NCBI GenBank assembly: GCA_964347945.1
Contig: CAYGAW010000085.1
Span: 1 to 16,012 of the forward strand
DNA from: CAYGAW01 sp964347945
GTDB lineage: Bacteria > Chloroflexota > Anaerolineae > UBA7937 > B3-Chlor
DNA length: 16,012 bases
Direction of reading: 5' to 3'
Shown here: one piece after another, positions 14,500 to 16,012 of the stretch
Position numbering within the stretch: position 1 is the stretch's first letter
How the letters are laid out: every line of letters starts with the position of its first letter
The notes under the pieces: generated by a model
Told to the model about the DNA's origin: nothing
The model's database searches: none
The model's input: the letters and a program-made list of their open reading frames with translations, nothing else
Position numbers and translations under genes: made by a program

Positions 14500-15423
14500 C
14501 TACTCAGTCGGCGGTGGTGCCACGATGTATCTCGTCGGATCCGGAGGCATCGCGATCTCGAATCGCGTCATTACGTACTGCAGGCTAACCGTTTCTGTGC
14601 GTACTTGCTGGTGGTCGTCCCGACCGCGCAGGACCAGGTCTATCGAAGCACCGCTCTCACGCGCAAACTTGATGACCAGAGCGTCTTGCTGCGTCAGGAG
14701 CAGGGTCAGGGTGTTGCTGCGCGTGGGCAATCCCTCTGGTACCTCTTCTTCTATTATTTCCTCACCTTCTGGCGCTGGCGTGGGGGTCGGCATCAGCCAA
14801 GGACCCACGCGATATACCTCCACGTCTTGTAGCAGCAGTTGAGCCAGCAAGACAGACATTGGCTCTGGACATGGCGCGGGACACCCTTCCACCGCCGGGG
14901 CGATGGGTTCGGGAAGCTCTTGTTCCGTGTCTAGCAGTTGGTAGGAGATGAGAATATCGACGAAGTCGCCGTTCTGGATGGCGCCGGCGACGCCCCGCAG
15001 TTCTGTGGTCTGGAAGGCCATGGCCACCCTGGGTCGCCCCTCGGCGTCCGGAGTGATATTCAGGGAGGCATTCTTCCCTTCCCGCACAACGGCCTCCGGG
15101 TCGACAATCCAATCTGACATGATGAATGAACCGCGCATGATCGTTCTGGCAGCTCTTCGTCCAATCACCGCTTCAGGGGCCAAGAGATGGTTGGTCAGCC
15201 GCGATTCCGCGATTTCCTGAGTCCCTACAGCTTCTGCAGGGATATCGGTGTAGGCGGGGATGTCCTGGAGCGCTATGACGGCTGGGACCATGAGCTCAGG
15301 TGTGGTCGTGGGAGTTGGAGGTGCTGCCCCGGGACCTCGGACCAGGACGACGTAGGCGATGGCCGCTGTGCTCAAGGCCAGCAGCACCCCCACAATAATC
15401 AGTATTGTGCTACCACGTCGCAT
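14500..15423 (-). CDS. cpaB: Flp pilus assembly protein CpaB/RcpC (SAF domain)
   Basis: This 307-residue protein is anchored by one N-terminal membrane segment (about 7-29, after Arg2/Arg3), with the rest outside the cytoplasm. A Pro/Thr linker (31-43) leads into an SAF-type domain (about 46-108) with ALQDIPAYTDIPAEAV and RTIMRGSFI. An RcpC-like beta domain (about 130-290) follows, with VAGAIQNGDFVDILISY (145-161). In diderms CpaB works with the CpaC secretin; here its role in a possible monoderm is less clear. Two inserts stand out: GCPAPCPEP (Cys181 and Cys185, the only cysteines) and a Pro/Glu-rich stretch at 212-232 that probably forms a flexible loop. A strong AGGAGGG site precedes ATG and a promoter lies just upstream, so this is the first gene of the Tad operon. 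Confidence 0.9.
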   Translation of the reverse strand: MRRGSTILIIVGVLLALSTAAIAYVVLVRGPGAAPPTPTTTPELMVPAVIALQDIPAYTDIPAEAVGTQEIAESRLTNHLLAPEAVIGRRAARTIMRGSFIMSDWIVDPEAVVREGKNASLNITPDAEGRPRVAMAFQTTELRGVAGAIQNGDFVDILISYQLLDTEQELPEPIAPAVEGCPAPCPEPMSVLLAQLLLQDVEVYRVGPWLMPTPTPAPEGEEIIEEEVPEGLPTRSNTLTLLLTQQDALVIKFARESGASIDLVLRGRDDHQQVRTETVSLQYVMTRFEIAMPPDPTRYIVAPPPTE

Positions 15424-15488
15424 GGTTCCCTCCTACGGCCTGGCGAGCAAGTACCTACGCCTGTTGTGTCACCAATGAACAGTTGCAT

Positions 15489-15517
15489 ATTCTAGCACCA
15501 AATAGTCAGCATGGCAA
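15489..15517 (-). promoter_or_regulatory. Sigma-70-type promoter with extended -10 for the Tad operon
   Basis: On the minus strand TTGCCA (-35, 15512-15517; five of six consensus) and TAGAAT (-10, 15489-15494; five of six) are exactly 17 bp apart. TGC precedes the -10, giving the extended TGn element. The predicted start is near 15482, with a leader of about 58 nt before cpaB. It is the best promoter match in the window and the likely start for cpaB through tadC and perhaps comF, hpf and the phosphatase. Confidence 0.65.
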
Positions 15518-15567
15518 GACTGGCTTGAGCGGCAACGGACATGTCTGCGGAGCAATTCGACACCACG

Positions 15568-16012
15568 TTACTCGATCAGACGCACGAACACCTCTCCCAC
15601 GATACCCTGGTACTCCAGGTGCCAAGTGGACGTCTTGAGGAATCGGGGGTAGAACTTCCCCATCAAGTATCCTCCGTAGAACTCGTCGGGGTCGAGCGAG
15701 CTGCCGTGTATGACGACAGTGTCGTGGTCACGCTCTCCAGGCTCCTGATAGGCGTAGAGCTCGCTCGTGCTCCAAGTGCCATTGAGGGATAGTGTGCCTT
15801 CATAGTGCCAATCCGGCACGCCATCCAGATAGTAGTCGATCCCCTGCCCGTAGGCCGAAAAGTCGCTGTCGAAGTGGAACAGATTCATTCCGACATGCTT
15901 CGCCTCCTCCGGGACGAAGGTAAAGGTCACAGTCATCACCTCCGTCGGATCCGCCGTCGTGACCAGGGGCAGATACCCGGAGCCGAAGGTGACGACTCCG
16001 GCCGGGTCGTGC
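15568..16012 (-). CDS. Unrecognised protein, C-terminal 147 residues (partial)
   Basis: The frame is open from the right edge to TAA at 15568-15570, so the gene starts outside the window. The GTG-ATG pair at 15934-15939 is inside the frame and need not be a start. The visible part alternates hydrophobic and polar residues with many aromatics and Gly/Asp turns, for example GSGYLPLV, MTVTFTFVPEEA, FHFDSDFSAYGQGIDYYLDG and DEFYGGYLMGKFYPRF. This suggests beta-sheet structure. There is no cysteine, no membrane segment at the C-terminus and no sorting signal that I can identify. I do not recognise a family. It lies 144 bp upstream of cpaB on the same strand but is separated from it by a strong promoter. 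An extracellular or surface-linked role is possible but unproven; it does not look like a Flp pilin or TadE/F/G. Confidence 0.7.
   Translation of the reverse strand, partial: HDPAGVVTFGSGYLPLVTTADPTEVMTVTFTFVPEEAKHVGMNLFHFDSDFSAYGQGIDYYLDGVPDWHYEGTLSLNGTWSTSELYAYQEPGERDHDTVVIHGSSLDPDEFYGGYLMGKFYPRFLKTSTWHLEYQGIVGEVFVRLIE

Noticed and set aside
15518..15567. Possible terminator after the unknown partial gene
   Set aside because: No stem with a following T-run is present on the minus strand; only short chance complementarities were found.
1..16012. Search for tRNA, rRNA, CRISPR arrays, insertion-sequence ends or phage genes
   Set aside because: No cloverleaf, repeat-spacer pattern, transposase or terminal inverted repeat could be seen; all long stretches are explained by protein genes.

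Overview
The window is a fully coding, gene-dense piece of a bacterial chromosome with moderate-to-high GC by eye. It contains no RNA genes, insertion sequences or CRISPR arrays that I can see. Gene content and order suggest a monoderm-like, uncultured-type bacterium. The best guess is Chloroflexota (Anaerolineae-like): the Tad genes run cpaB, receiver-fused cpaE, cpaF, tadB, tadC with no secretin between them; MutL carries the endonuclease motif and there is no mutH nearby; HPF is of the long type. This placement is inference from family knowledge, not a database result.

Region 1 (1-2919, minus strand) is a beta-oxidation operon, read from right to left: thiolase, an 82-residue protein of unknown function, a two-domain 3-hydroxyacyl-CoA dehydrogenase, and the first 38 codons of an enoyl-CoA hydratase that leaves the window. 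It has a good sigma-70-type promoter and a perfect 7+7 bp inverted repeat just downstream of that promoter, a plausible operator.

Region 2 (3128-7871, plus strand) is divergent from region 1 and reads from a back-to-back promoter. It encodes MutL, a lipoprotein with two FlgD/gliding-type Ig-like repeats each opening with a Ca-loop-like PN.DG..D motif, and two family-2 glycosyltransferases. Spacing is tight (17-46 nt), so this looks like one transcript joining mismatch repair with envelope or surface polysaccharide functions.

Region 3 (7876-15423, minus strand) converges on region 2 with only 4 bp between the stop codons. Read from right to left it is a Tad/Flp (type IVc) pilus assembly operon: cpaB/rcpC, cpaE/tadZ with a CheY-like receiver, cpaF/tadA ATPase, tadB and tadC. 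The same strand continues into comF (competence phosphoribosyltransferase-like), hpf (ribosome hibernation factor) and a low-molecular-weight protein tyrosine phosphatase. A strong promoter with an extended -10 lies just ahead of cpaB. No Flp pilin, prepilin peptidase or TadE/F/G minor pilin is in the window.

Region 4 (15568-16012, minus strand) is the C-terminal 147 residues of an unrecognised, apparently beta-rich protein that enters from beyond the right edge.

The three promoters called here share the same -10 hexamer (TAGAAT). The most interesting points are the Tad-comF-hpf linkage (possibly a competence-type Tad pilus), the receiver-CpaE fusion with a Cys in the P-loop, the orphan small protein inside the fatty-acid operon, and the unusual adenine-binding motif in MutL.
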